Source of the DNA: Actinomadura sp. J1-007
Lineage (GTDB): Bacteria; Actinomycetota; Actinomycetes; Streptosporangiales; Streptosporangiaceae
Assembly: GCF_009793335.1 (NCBI RefSeq)
Contig: NZ_WING01000001.1
Coordinates: 5,084,001-5,148,000 of the forward strand
DNA: 64,000 nt
Reading direction: 5' to 3'
The notes beneath the pieces were generated by a model. It made no database searches and was not told where the DNA came from. It worked only from the letters and a program-made list of their open reading frames with translations. Shown one piece after another: positions 47,819 to 56,613 of the stretch (the first letter of the stretch is position 1; each line of letters opens with the position of its first letter). Both the position numbers and the translations under genes were made by a program.

Positions 47819-49498
47819 TCAGGGGCGCGGGGCGGGTACGGCGCCGTAGCCGCGGAAGCGGCGGCGGCGACGCGCGACCAGCTCGCCGGGCGGCAGCCCG
47901 GAGACCTCGGCGAGGGCCTCGGTCAGCGCGGCGCGCAGCAGCTCGGCGGCGGCGGACGGGTCGGCGGGCGTGCCGCCGTCCGGTTCGGGCACGACGGCGT
48001 CGACGATCCCGTTGCGCAGCAGGTCCCGGGCGCCGATGCGCAGCGCGGCGGCGGCGAGCGGCGCGGCGGCCTGGTCCTTCCACAGGATCGCCGCGCAGCC
48101 CTCGGGGCTGATCACCGAGTACATGGCGCCGGAGCAGGCGAGCACCCGGTCGGCGACGGCGAGGGCGAGCGCGCCGCCGCTGCCGCCCTCCCCGGTGATC
48201 GCGGTGACGATCGGGACGGGCAGGCCGGACATCAGCCGGATGCTCTCGGCGATGGCCCACGCCTGGCCGCGCTCCTCCGCGCCGATGCCCGGGTGCGCGC
48301 CCGGCGTGTCGACGAGCGTGACGACGGGCAGCCCGAGCTTGACGGCGAGCCGCATCAGCCGGGCCGCCTTGCGGTACCCCTCGGGCAGCGCCATCCCGAA
48401 GTTGCGCTGGACGCGCTCGGCGGTGTCGCGGCCCTTCTGGTGCCCGATGAGGACGACCTCGCGGCCGGACAGCCGGCCGACGCCGCCGACGATCGCCGGG
48501 CAGTCGCCGGTGCCGAGCCGGTCGCCGCGCAGCTCCTGGAAGTTGTCGAGCACCTGGTTGGCGTACTCCAGCGTGGTCGGCCGGTCCTGGTCGCGGGCCG
48601 CGGCGATCACCGCCTCCGGCTCGCGCTCGGGCAGCTCGGCCGGGTCGCGCACCAGCACGGCGCGCGCCCGCGGGGACGCCGGCGCGGGCCGGACGGGCGT
48701 GCGCGCCTCCAGCAGGTCGGCGATCGTCGGGCGCAGCGCGGGCCGCGGCACGACCGCGTCCACCAGGCCGCGCCCGAGGAGGAACTCGGCGGTCTGGAAC
48801 CCCTCCGGCAGCCCCGTCTTGATCGTCTGCTCGATCACCCGGGGCCCGGCGAACCCGATCCGCGCGCCCGGCTCGGCGATGATGACGTCGCCGAGCGTCG
48901 CGTACGACGCGGCGACCCCGCCGTAGGTCGGGTCGGTGACGAGGCAGACGGTGAGGATGCCCGCCTCGTCCAGCTCGGCGAGCGCCTGGCTGGTCTTCGC
49001 CATCTGCATCAGGGCGAACGCGCCCTCCTGCATCCGCGCCCCGCCGGACGCGGTGACGAGGATGAACGGGCTGCGCAGGTCCCGGGCGGTGTCGGCCGCG
49101 GCCGCGATGGCCTCGCCGACGCCGACCCCGAGGCTGCCGCCCATGAACCGGAAGTCCATGACGGCGGCGACCACCGGGTGGCCGAGCAGCGTGCCGGTCA
49201 CGCACACGATGGCCTCGTCCATCCCGGTCTGCTCCCGGGCCTGCGCCAGCCGTCGCGGGTACGGGCGGGAGTCGGCGAAGCCGAGCGGGTCGGCCGCCAC
49301 CTCCGGCGGGTCGAGGCGGCGCGCGGAGCCGGCGTCGAGGAGCAGGTCGATGCGCTGCGCCGCGGTGAGCCTGCTGTGCGCGCCGCACCCGGGGCAGACC
49401 CGCAGGTTGCGCTCGTAGCGTCTGCCGTAGGTCAGTTCTTGGCACTGGGGGCACCGGAACCAGTCGGTGGATCCGGCCGCACTCGTTAGGACACTCAC
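47819..49498 (-). CDS. accDA: Fused acetyl-CoA carboxylase carboxyltransferase (AccD-AccA)
   Basis: 559 residues. The N-terminal half is AccD: zinc ribbon C16-x2-C19...C35-x2-C38, then FMGGSLGVGVGEAI and TASGGARMQEGAFALMQMAK. The C-terminal half is AccA: LGTGDCPAIVGGVGRLSG, VTLVDTPGAHPGIGAEERGQ and TGEGGSGGALALAVADRVLA. A single chain with both halves is known from antibiotic clusters of actinomycetes. It transfers the carboxyl group to acetyl-CoA to form malonyl-CoA. GTG 49498. It is followed by accC and preceded by the glycosyltransferase gene. Confidence 0.94.
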   Translation of the reverse strand: MSVLTSAAGSTDWFRCPQCQELTYGRRYERNLRVCPGCGAHSRLTAAQRIDLLLDAGSARRLDPPEVAADPLGFADSRPYPRRLAQAREQTGMDEAIVCVTGTLLGHPVVAAVMDFRFMGGSLGVGVGEAIAAAADTARDLRSPFILVTASGGARMQEGAFALMQMAKTSQALAELDEAGILTVCLVTDPTYGGVAASYATLGDVIIAEPGARIGFAGPRVIEQTIKTGLPEGFQTAEFLLGRGLVDAVVPRPALRPTIADLLEARTPVRPAPASPRARAVLVRDPAELPEREPEAVIAAARDQDRPTTLEYANQVLDNFQELRGDRLGTGDCPAIVGGVGRLSGREVVLIGHQKGRDTAERVQRNFGMALPEGYRKAARLMRLAVKLGLPVVTLVDTPGAHPGIGAEERGQAWAIAESIRLMSGLPVPIVTAITGEGGSGGALALAVADRVLACSGAMYSVISPEGCAAILWKDQAAAPLAAAALRIGARDLLRNGIVDAVVPEPDGGTPADPSAAAELLRAALTEALAEVSGLPPGELVARRRRRFRGYGAVPAPRP

Positions 49499-49521
49499 CC
49501 GAGCAGGTTCGCCCGCGCGGC

Positions 49522-50703
49522 TCAACGGCGGATGGAGACCGGCTGGACCGGCCCGCTCGCGGATCGGGCGACGACGCGTTCGATCTCGGGCACGACGGCC
49601 GCGGGGGACGGCTGGGCGAGCATCTCGCCGCGCAGCCTCCCGGCCGCGTCGCGGTACGCCGGCTCGGCGAGCACCTCCGCGAGCCGGTCCCGGATCGCCG
49701 CCGGGTCCTCGACGGGCGCGGGCAGGACGGCCCCGGCGCCGGTCTCGGCGATCCGCGCGGCGTGCCGCACGTGGTCGGGCAGCCGGGGGACGAGCACCTG
49801 CGGCAGCCCGGCGGCGAGCGCGGTGAGCAGCGACCCGGCGCCGCCGTGCGCCACGACCGCGTCGCAGCGCGGCAGCAGCAGGTGCAGCGGCGCGGACTGG
49901 GCGATGTGCACGCCGGACGGCACGGCGCCGAGTGTCGCGCGCTGGCCCGGCGTGACCGCCGCCACCACGTCCACGTCGAGGTCCGCGACCGCGCGGACGG
50001 CGTCGCCCGCGAGGAACAGCTCGGGGTCCAGGCGGCTCATCGTCGTCCCCCAGGTGACGCACACGCGCGGGCGGCCGGGGGAGGCGGCGGGCGGCAGCGG
50101 GCGCGGGTGCCGTCCCGGCCCGTTGTACGGCACGTACCGCATCGGCAGCCGCGGGGAGCCGGTCGGGAGCTGGAGCCCCGCCGGGCACGGGTCGACGGTC
50201 GCGATGCCGAACGGGTCGACGCCGTCCAGCCCGAGCCGTTCGCACAGCGGGGCGAGGGCGTCGGGCAGGAACCGGCCCGCCGCGCCCAGCAGGTCCGTCC
50301 CGTACAGGTGCCGGATCGCGGGGACGCCCGCGACGGCGGCGGCGAGCGGCCCGGCGAAGCACGTCGGCTCGAACACGACGGCGTCGGCGCGCCAGCCCTT
50401 CGCGAGCCGGGCCAGGTCGTCGGTCATGGAGTCCGCGAGGGCGGTCAGCAGGCCGAGCACGCGCGGCCCGCCGCCGCCGCGCCCGCCGCCGTCCGGCGGG
50501 CGGACGATGTCGCGGAAGACGCCGACGGCGTCCACGTGGTGGCCGACGGGCGCGGCCGTGAGACCGGTCGCCTGGATCGCGCCGGTCAGCTCCGGCTGGC
50601 TCGCCACCAGCACCTCGTGCCCGGCGGAACGGCACGCCCACGCGAGCGGCACCATGGCGTACAGGTGCGAGGGCCAAGCCCAGGTCGTGAAGAGTATGCG
50701 CAT
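49522..50703 (-). CDS. Glycosyltransferase family 1 (antibiotic type)
   Basis: 393 residues, GT-B fold. N-terminal MRILFTTWAWPSHLYAMVPL and GHEVLVASQPELTGAIQATG, and the C-terminal donor-binding region LLPRCDAVVAHGGAGSLLTALAAGLPQVLVPR (about residues 276-307) with the HGGAG motif, are characteristic of macrolide/aromatic polyketide glycosyltransferases. No nucleotide-sugar biosynthesis genes are visible in the window, so the donor (for example NDP-rhamnose or glucose) must be made elsewhere. Lies directly upstream of accDA on the same strand. Confidence 0.92.
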   Translation of the reverse strand: MRILFTTWAWPSHLYAMVPLAWACRSAGHEVLVASQPELTGAIQATGLTAAPVGHHVDAVGVFRDIVRPPDGGGRGGGGPRVLGLLTALADSMTDDLARLAKGWRADAVVFEPTCFAGPLAAAVAGVPAIRHLYGTDLLGAAGRFLPDALAPLCERLGLDGVDPFGIATVDPCPAGLQLPTGSPRLPMRYVPYNGPGRHPRPLPPAASPGRPRVCVTWGTTMSRLDPELFLAGDAVRAVADLDVDVVAAVTPGQRATLGAVPSGVHIAQSAPLHLLLPRCDAVVAHGGAGSLLTALAAGLPQVLVPRLPDHVRHAARIAETGAGAVLPAPVEDPAAIRDRLAEVLAEPAYRDAAGRLRGEMLAQPSPAAVVPEIERVVARSASGPVQPVSIRR

Positions 50704-50802
50704 GCGCCCAGGTCAGCACCGTCCGCTCGGCTCGCCCTCCACGACCGGTCGAGCCCGCGTGCGCGAGGCCGGCGGACCGCGCGGGTCGCGCGGGCGCGCG
50801 GG

Positions 50803-51834
50803 TCAGCGGCGTCCGGGGGCCGGGGCCTTCTCGCACAGGACGAGGGTCTCGTTGTCCTCCAGCGGCCGGTGCGTCACCGACGCGAACCCGGCCGACTCGG
50901 CGAGCCCGCTGAGCTCCCCGACCGTGTACTCCTCGCCCTCCTCGGTGACCAGCGCCATGATCAGGCTGGCGACGAGGTTGTCCACCGCGGGGCGCGCGTC
51001 GGCGAGCATCCGGTCGTGCACCATCAGCACCCCGCCGGGCCGGACGGCCTGGAACGCCTTGCGGATCAGGATCTCGCGGCGCTCGGGCGACCAGTTGTGC
51101 AGGACGTGGCCGAGGATCAGCACGTCGGCGCGGGGCAGCGGGTCGCGGAAGAAGTCGCCCGCGTGGAAGCGGACCTTGCCCGCGAGGCCGAGCTCGGCCA
51201 TCCGCTCGTCGAACGGCCCGGCCATCTGCGGCAGGTCGAACACCCGCCCGGTCAGCCACGGGAACTCGGTGACGAGCCGTCCGGCGAGGTCGCCCGCGCA
51301 GCCGCCGACGTCCAGCACCGAGCGCCGGGCCGTCCAGTCGATCGCCGAGACCAGCCCGGGGACGAGCGGGGCCAGCGCCCCCTCCATCATCCGGATGTAG
51401 CGGCGCAGCTCCTCGGGGTCGCGCAGCATGGCCTCGAAGCCGTCCGACGTCGAGCGGGGCTTGCCGCTGCGCAGCGTCTCGGTCAGCCCGTTCCACAGCG
51501 GGTACAGGTTGGCCTTGGCGCCGAGCAGCGAGCCGCCGACGAAGCCGGGGCGCCCGGCGACCAGGTGCTCGTCGGCGGCGGGCGTGTTGCGGTACCGGCC
51601 GTCCTCCTCCAGCAGCAGGCCGAGGGCGGCGAGCAGCGCCAGCAGGTCGCGCAGGCCGCGGCCGGGCAGCCCGAGGCGTTCGCCCAGGTCCCGGTCCGTG
51701 GCCGGCGCGCCGTGCAGCGCGGTGAACAGGCCGAGCTCGACGGCCGTCAGCAGCGCCTGCGCCTCGCAGTAGGCGTTGCCGAGCCTCAGGATCCCGTGCG
51801 CTGTGCCGGTGTCAGGGGCCGCGGTCACCATCAT
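50803..51834 (-). CDS. SAM-dependent O-methyltransferase
   Basis: 343 residues (or 342 from the second ATG at 51831). N-terminal dimerisation/winged helix (ATDRDLGERLGLPGRGLRDL). The catalytic domain carries VLDVGGCAGDLAGRLVTEFP (SAM motif, about residue 180), AGDFFRDPLPRADVLILGHV and LHNWSPERREILIRKAFQAV. TcmO/DnrK-like family, methylating a phenol of the aromatic product. Homologous to 29371-30499 but without the long linker. It shares a 197-base divergent region with the ferredoxin gene. Confidence 0.92.
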   Translation of the reverse strand: MMVTAAPDTGTAHGILRLGNAYCEAQALLTAVELGLFTALHGAPATDRDLGERLGLPGRGLRDLLALLAALGLLLEEDGRYRNTPAADEHLVAGRPGFVGGSLLGAKANLYPLWNGLTETLRSGKPRSTSDGFEAMLRDPEELRRYIRMMEGALAPLVPGLVSAIDWTARRSVLDVGGCAGDLAGRLVTEFPWLTGRVFDLPQMAGPFDERMAELGLAGKVRFHAGDFFRDPLPRADVLILGHVLHNWSPERREILIRKAFQAVRPGGVLMVHDRMLADARPAVDNLVASLIMALVTEEGEEYTVGELSGLAESAGFASVTHRPLEDNETLVLCEKAPAPGRR

Positions 51835-52031
51835 TCGGACGTCCTTTCCGCCGTCGACCACACCACGGCGTGACCGTCCCGTACCTCCTTGGAGCCTCGG
51901 TCGAAGCGCGCGAGACGGGCGCGCGAGGCCGCCCCGGCGACCGTTCCCGGCGCTGTACCGATTTTCGAGCCCGGCGCGACAGCCTGCCCGCACAGTCCCT
52001 CTGTGCGACGAGTGTTCGATGACCGAGGACG

Positions 52032-52235
52032 GTGAGTGCGGTGCGCGTGAGCGCGACGAAGGAGACCTGCGCGGTGGCCAGCCTGTGCGTCTACAACGTG
52101 CCCGAGGTCTTCGACCAGGACGAGGACGGCCAGGTCGAGGTGCTCGACGCCGAACCGCCCGCCGACCTGCACCAGGCGGTGCGCACCGCCGCGCGGGCCT
52201 GCCCGACCCGGTCGATCCACATCGAGACCCCGTAG
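52032..52235 (+). CDS. [3Fe-4S]-type ferredoxin
   Basis: 67 residues. Three cluster cysteines (C13, C19, C57: C-x5-C ... CP) and the sequence VYNVPEVFDQDEDGQVEVLD are typical of actinobacterial [3Fe-4S] ferredoxins that feed cytochrome P450s. No P450 is visible in this window, so its partner is either elsewhere or another oxygenase. GTG 52032 is taken; GTG 52041 is an alternative. The amidotransferase gene begins 111 bases downstream. Confidence 0.85.
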   Translation: MSAVRVSATKETCAVASLCVYNVPEVFDQDEDGQVEVLDAEPPADLHQAVRTAARACPTRSIHIETP

Positions 52236-52346
52236 CCGGACGGGCGCATCCCGGACGAGCACGAGGAGCACCACGGCACGAGGAGCACGACGGGCACGAG
52301 GGCGCGGCGCGGCGGCGGCGCGGCCACCAACGAAAGGGAGACGCGG

Positions 52347-54206
52347 ATGTGCGGCATCGTCGGTTGGGTGGACTACGGCCGTGACCTGGCACGGGAACGG
52401 CCGACGCTGGAGGCCATGACCCGGACCCTCGCCGCGCGCGGCGTCGACGACCGGGGCCTGTGGATCGGCGGGCACGCCGCGTTCGGGCACACGCGCACGT
52501 CCATCATCGACCTGGAGGGCGGCGCGCAGCCGCTCACCGTCGAGGAGGACGGCCGGCCCCTCGCCGTCATCGTCTACAACGGCGAGGTCTACAACTTCAA
52601 GCAGTTGCGCGGCGAGCTGGAGGCGCGCGGGCACCGGTTCAGGACGCGCAGCGACACCGAGGTGGTGCTGCGCGCCTACCTGGAGTGGGGCGCGGACGCG
52701 GCGAAGCGGCTGGAGGGCATCTTCGCGTTCGCGATCTGGGACGTGCGGCGCGAGGAGCTGCTGCTCGTCCGCGACAGGCTCGGCGTGAAGCCGCTGTTCT
52801 ACGCGCTGCGGCCGGACGGGGTGCTGTTCGGGTCGGAGCCGAAGGCGCTGCTCGCCAGCCCGCACGTGCGGCCGGTCGTGGACCTGGCGGGGCTGCGGGA
52901 GATGTTCGCGACGGCGAAGCGTCCGGGCCAGTCGGTGTTCCGCGACATGGCCGAGCTGCTGCCCGGCCACACCCTCACGATCGGCCGGAACGGCCCGGTG
53001 GACCGGACGTACTGGACGCTGGAGGCCCGCCCGCACACCGACGACAAGGACGCCACGGTCCGGCACGTCCGCGGGCTGCTGGAGGAGATCGTCCTGCGGG
53101 AGCTGGTCGCGGACGTCCCGCTGTGCACGGCGCTGTCGGGCGGCGTGGACTCCAGCGCGATCACCGCGATCGCGGCCAAGTGGCGCTGGCAGCTCGACGG
53201 CGAACGGGTCCGGACGTTCGTGACGACGTTCGACGAGTACGCGCAGCGGTTCCGGCCCGACGACGTGCGGTTCTCCCCGGACGAGCCGTACGCCGCCGAG
53301 GTGTCGCGGCACCTCGGCACCGAGCACGTGCCGATCGTGCTGAGCACCGGCGACCTGATGGGCCGCGAGACGCGCGAGGCCGTGCTGCGCGCCCAGGACA
53401 TGCCGACCACGCTCGGCGACATGGACACCTCCAACTACCTGACCTCCCGCCGCATCAAGGAGCACTCGACGGTCGCGCTCGCCGGGGAGGTCGCCGACGA
53501 GATCTTCGGCGGCTACAACTGGATGCACGACGAGGACCTGCTGAACGCCGGCACGTTCCCCTGGACGGCGAACGAGCCGCGCCAGCCGGGCTCCCCGAAG
53601 GGCCAGGGCCGGGGCCTGTTCGACGGCGGCCTGATGGACAAGCTCGAACTCGGCACGTACTACGCCGACCACTTCCAGGAGGTCCGCGCGCGGGCGCCGC
53701 ACCAGGAGGGCGAGAGCCCGGCGGAGCGGCGGATGCGGGACGTCTCGTACGCCACCCTCACCTGGTGGCTGCCGATGCTGCTCGACCGCGGCGACCGGCT
53801 CTCGATGGCGCACGGGCTGGAGCTGCGCGTGCCGTACGCCGACCACCGGCTGGTCGAGTACCTCTACAACACGCCGTGGTCGCTGAAGACCTTCGACGGC
53901 CGGGAGAAGAGCATCCTGCGCGCGGCGGTCGCCGACCTCGTCCCGTCGTCGGTGCTGGAGCGCACGAAGAGCCCCTGGCCGGTCACGCAGGACCCGGCGT
54001 ACGCGGCGATGCTGCACGAGGAGCTGTCGGCGCTGCTGAACGACCCGTCCTCGCCGTCCCTGCCGTTCCTGGACCTGGACGCGGTGCGGCGGACGATCGA
54101 GGAGCCGTCGGGCATCGCGCACGAGTGGGTCAGCCGCATGAACATCGAGATGGCGCTGGAGTTCGACGCCTGGCTGCGGCTGTACGACGTCGAGCCGGCC
54201 ATCTGA
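52347..54206 (+). CDS. Asparagine-synthetase-like amidotransferase
   Basis: 619 residues. Cys2 (MCGIVGWVDYG) is the glutaminase nucleophile of class II amidotransferases; RTSIIDLEGGAQPLTVEEDG and VIVYNGEVYNFKQLRGELEA belong to the same domain. The ATP-pyrophosphatase loop ALSGGVDSSAITAIA (about residue 263) and LAGEVADEIFGGYNWMHDED form the synthetase half. In aromatic polyketide clusters such enzymes convert a carboxylate to an amide (tetracyclines) or supply the nitrogen of isoquinolone rings (xantholipin, lysolipin-like). That role is inferred here. RBS AAAGGGAGACGCGG. Confidence 0.94.
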   Translation: MCGIVGWVDYGRDLARERPTLEAMTRTLAARGVDDRGLWIGGHAAFGHTRTSIIDLEGGAQPLTVEEDGRPLAVIVYNGEVYNFKQLRGELEARGHRFRTRSDTEVVLRAYLEWGADAAKRLEGIFAFAIWDVRREELLLVRDRLGVKPLFYALRPDGVLFGSEPKALLASPHVRPVVDLAGLREMFATAKRPGQSVFRDMAELLPGHTLTIGRNGPVDRTYWTLEARPHTDDKDATVRHVRGLLEEIVLRELVADVPLCTALSGGVDSSAITAIAAKWRWQLDGERVRTFVTTFDEYAQRFRPDDVRFSPDEPYAAEVSRHLGTEHVPIVLSTGDLMGRETREAVLRAQDMPTTLGDMDTSNYLTSRRIKEHSTVALAGEVADEIFGGYNWMHDEDLLNAGTFPWTANEPRQPGSPKGQGRGLFDGGLMDKLELGTYYADHFQEVRARAPHQEGESPAERRMRDVSYATLTWWLPMLLDRGDRLSMAHGLELRVPYADHRLVEYLYNTPWSLKTFDGREKSILRAAVADLVPSSVLERTKSPWPVTQDPAYAAMLHEELSALLNDPSSPSLPFLDLDAVRRTIEEPSGIAHEWVSRMNIEMALEFDAWLRLYDVEPAI

Positions 54207-54271
54207 CGACCCGCGCACCCCCGCGCCCCCACACACCGATCTTCGATTCACCGATCCCGGAGGCGGACGGC

Positions 54272-54871
54272 ATGGAGTTCTCCGACATCCTGCGCAAGCG
54301 GCTGATGGTGCGCGGCTACACCGACGAGCCGGTCTCGGACGAGGCGCTGGACCGCGTCCTGGCGGCGCTGCGGCGCGCGCCGAGCGCCGGGTTCAGCCAG
54401 GGCCACCGGCTCGTCGTCGTCACCGACCCGAAGCTGCGGCAGGCCGCCGCCGACATCGCCGAGGCGCGGTACGTCGAGCTCGGCTTCCCCCGCTGGATCG
54501 CGTCCGCGCCGGTGCACATCTACGTGTGCACGCGCGAGGCGTCGTACCACGAGCGGTACAACGCGGCCGAGGACGTCCGCGAGGGGTACGACGAGATCCC
54601 CTGGCCGGTGCCGTTCTGGTGGTTCGACTGCGGAGCGCTGTTCATCATGCTCCAGTTGGCGGCGATCAACGAGGGGCTGGCGACCGGCATGGTCAGCTCC
54701 GTCTACACCGGCGAGCTGGACGCGCTCGCCGGCGTGGTCGGGCTGCCGGAGGACGTCGCGCTGGCGGGGATCGTCACGATCGGGCATGAGGACACGAGCC
54801 TCCGCATGCCCGTGCCGCCGAACGCGGCGAAGCGCAAGCCCAACGAAGAGCTCATCGAGTGGCGCCGGTAG
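54272..54871 (+). CDS. Nitroreductase-family flavoprotein
   Basis: 199 residues. EFSDILRKRLMVRGYTDEPV (N-terminal FMN-binding Arg), LAALRRAPSAGFSQGHRLVV, DCGALFIMLQLAAINEGLAT and GLPEDVALAGIVTIGHEDTS are typical of FMN-dependent nitroreductases. In biosynthesis such proteins reduce or dehydrogenate rings as well as nitro groups. The gene lies 65 bases after the amidotransferase, in the same direction, suggesting a joint nitrogen- or redox-tailoring unit. RBS GGAGGCGGACGGC. Confidence 0.88.
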   Translation: MEFSDILRKRLMVRGYTDEPVSDEALDRVLAALRRAPSAGFSQGHRLVVVTDPKLRQAAADIAEARYVELGFPRWIASAPVHIYVCTREASYHERYNAAEDVREGYDEIPWPVPFWWFDCGALFIMLQLAAINEGLATGMVSSVYTGELDALAGVVGLPEDVALAGIVTIGHEDTSLRMPVPPNAAKRKPNEELIEWRR

Positions 54872-54924
54872 GCCCCCGGCCGTACCGGCGCCGGTCCGCG
54901 TTCTCACCCCCTGGAGGCAGTGAC

Positions 54925-56526
54925 ATGCGTTTCATCCCGACCCGCCGCCGACCACGGAGCAGGCCGCTCCGGGCGGCCCGTTCCGTCGCGGTCGCCGCCT
55001 GCGCGGGCGTCGCCGCCGCGCTCGCCGTCGCGGCCGTGCCCGCGAGCGCCGACGCGTCCGGCCACGGCAGGCACCGGACCGGCACCGTCTACCACCTCGA
55101 CTGCCGGTCGGGGAACGACGCGTCGCCGGGAACGAGCCCCGGCACCGCCTGGCGCACCTTGGACCGTGTCAACCGGCAGGCGCTCCGCCCCGGGGACTCG
55201 GTGCTGCTGCGCCGGGGGACGCGCTGCGACGGCGTCCTCCAGCCGCAGGGCTCCGGCACCGCCGCGGCGCCGATCACGCTCGCCGCGTACGGCCGCGGGG
55301 CCCGCCCGGCGATCGCCGGCGGCGGCGCCCGCGCGGCGGTGTTCCTGCACAACGTGCAGGGCTACGAGATCCGCCACCTTGACATCTCCAACACCCCGGC
55401 CGCCCCGGACGGGAAGGCGCGCGGCGGCATCTACGTGCTGCTGGAGGACTACGGCACCGGCCGGCACTACGTGGTCCAGGACGTGAAGGTGCACGACGTG
55501 CCCGGCTGCGACTGCCTCCAGCCGGAGCTCGACAACGCGGGCGGCGTGCTGTTCAAGGCGGCCGGGTCGGAGAAGCCGACCGGGTTCGACGGCATCGACG
55601 TCTCGCGCACCACCGTGGCCACCGTCGACAACATCGGCATCGGCACCCTGTCGCAGTGGTCGCGGCGCGAGCCGCTCTACCCGGCGGGCACGAACTCGTT
55701 CGTCCCGATCACGCGGGTGCACGTCCACGGCAACCGGCTCAGCGACATCGGCGGCGACGGCATCCTCGTGCAGAACGGCCTGAACCCGCTCACCGAGCGC
55801 AACGTGGTCGACGGCTTCGGCGTGCGGGGCACGCAGGCGCACGCGGGCATCCTGTCGTTCAACTCGACCGGCGCGACGTTCCAGTTCAACGAGGTGAAGA
55901 ACGGCGCGCTGAACCCGCCCGCGTTCGCCTACAACTTCGACGCCGCCAACTCCGGCTCGACGTACCAGTACAACTACAGCCACGACAACGGCGCGTTCAT
56001 GGCGTTCTGCGCGGTGCCCGGGTCCACGTCGGACGGCGCGGTGATCCGCTACAACATCAGCCAGAACGACAAGGGCATGAAGTTCGGCACGTTCGACGTG
56101 CCGGTGGTCGCGACGGGCTGCGCGGCGCCGCAGAAGAACATCCGGTTCTACGACAACGTGGTCTACAGCGAGGTCGCCCCGGCGCTCGTCGGCGGGCTGA
56201 TGAACACGCCGATCTCCTACAGCAACAACACGTTCGTCGGACGGGCCGAAGGCTCGACGGTCGCCGACCCGAACAGCACGTTCGACCACAACCTCTACAG
56301 CAACGTCGGGGCCCTGCCGCCCGACGGGCACGCGGTGAACGCCGACCCGCGCTTCACCCGGCCCGGCGGCGGCGTGCTCGGCTACCGGCTCAAGTGCGGC
56401 TCGCCCGCCATCGGCGCCGGCGCGGTCATCCCGAACAACGGCGGCCGCGACTTCTTCGGGTTCCGCGTGCCCGCCGACACGCCCCCGAACATCGGCGCCT
56501 ACCAGGGGCCCTGCGCGAAGGGCTGA
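54925..56526 (+). CDS. Secreted right-handed beta-helix protein
   Basis: 533 residues. The basic N-terminus followed by SVAVAACAGVAAALAVAAVP and ASADASG is a secretion signal (cleavage near residue 40). The mature chain has repeated short strands with Asn ladders (NVQGYEIRHLDISN, YQYNYSHDNGAF, IRYNISQNDKGMKFG, IRFYDNVVYSE, ISYSNNTFVG), typical of the pectate-lyase-like parallel beta-helix. Cys pairs are present. No catalytic pattern is recognised. Why a secreted beta-helix protein sits among tailoring genes is unclear; it might bind or modify carbohydrates or the product. RBS CTGGAGGCAG. Confidence 0.82.
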   Translation: MRFIPTRRRPRSRPLRAARSVAVAACAGVAAALAVAAVPASADASGHGRHRTGTVYHLDCRSGNDASPGTSPGTAWRTLDRVNRQALRPGDSVLLRRGTRCDGVLQPQGSGTAAAPITLAAYGRGARPAIAGGGARAAVFLHNVQGYEIRHLDISNTPAAPDGKARGGIYVLLEDYGTGRHYVVQDVKVHDVPGCDCLQPELDNAGGVLFKAAGSEKPTGFDGIDVSRTTVATVDNIGIGTLSQWSRREPLYPAGTNSFVPITRVHVHGNRLSDIGGDGILVQNGLNPLTERNVVDGFGVRGTQAHAGILSFNSTGATFQFNEVKNGALNPPAFAYNFDAANSGSTYQYNYSHDNGAFMAFCAVPGSTSDGAVIRYNISQNDKGMKFGTFDVPVVATGCAAPQKNIRFYDNVVYSEVAPALVGGLMNTPISYSNNTFVGRAEGSTVADPNSTFDHNLYSNVGALPPDGHAVNADPRFTRPGGGVLGYRLKCGSPAIGAGAVIPNNGGRDFFGFRVPADTPPNIGAYQGPCAKG

Positions 56527-56613
56527 ACCGCGCGCGGTCCGTCCGACCGCAGGGGCACCCCGTCCGACACGCAGGGCGATCCGTTCGACCGCAGGGAAGG
56601 GAGCGGCAGCACC

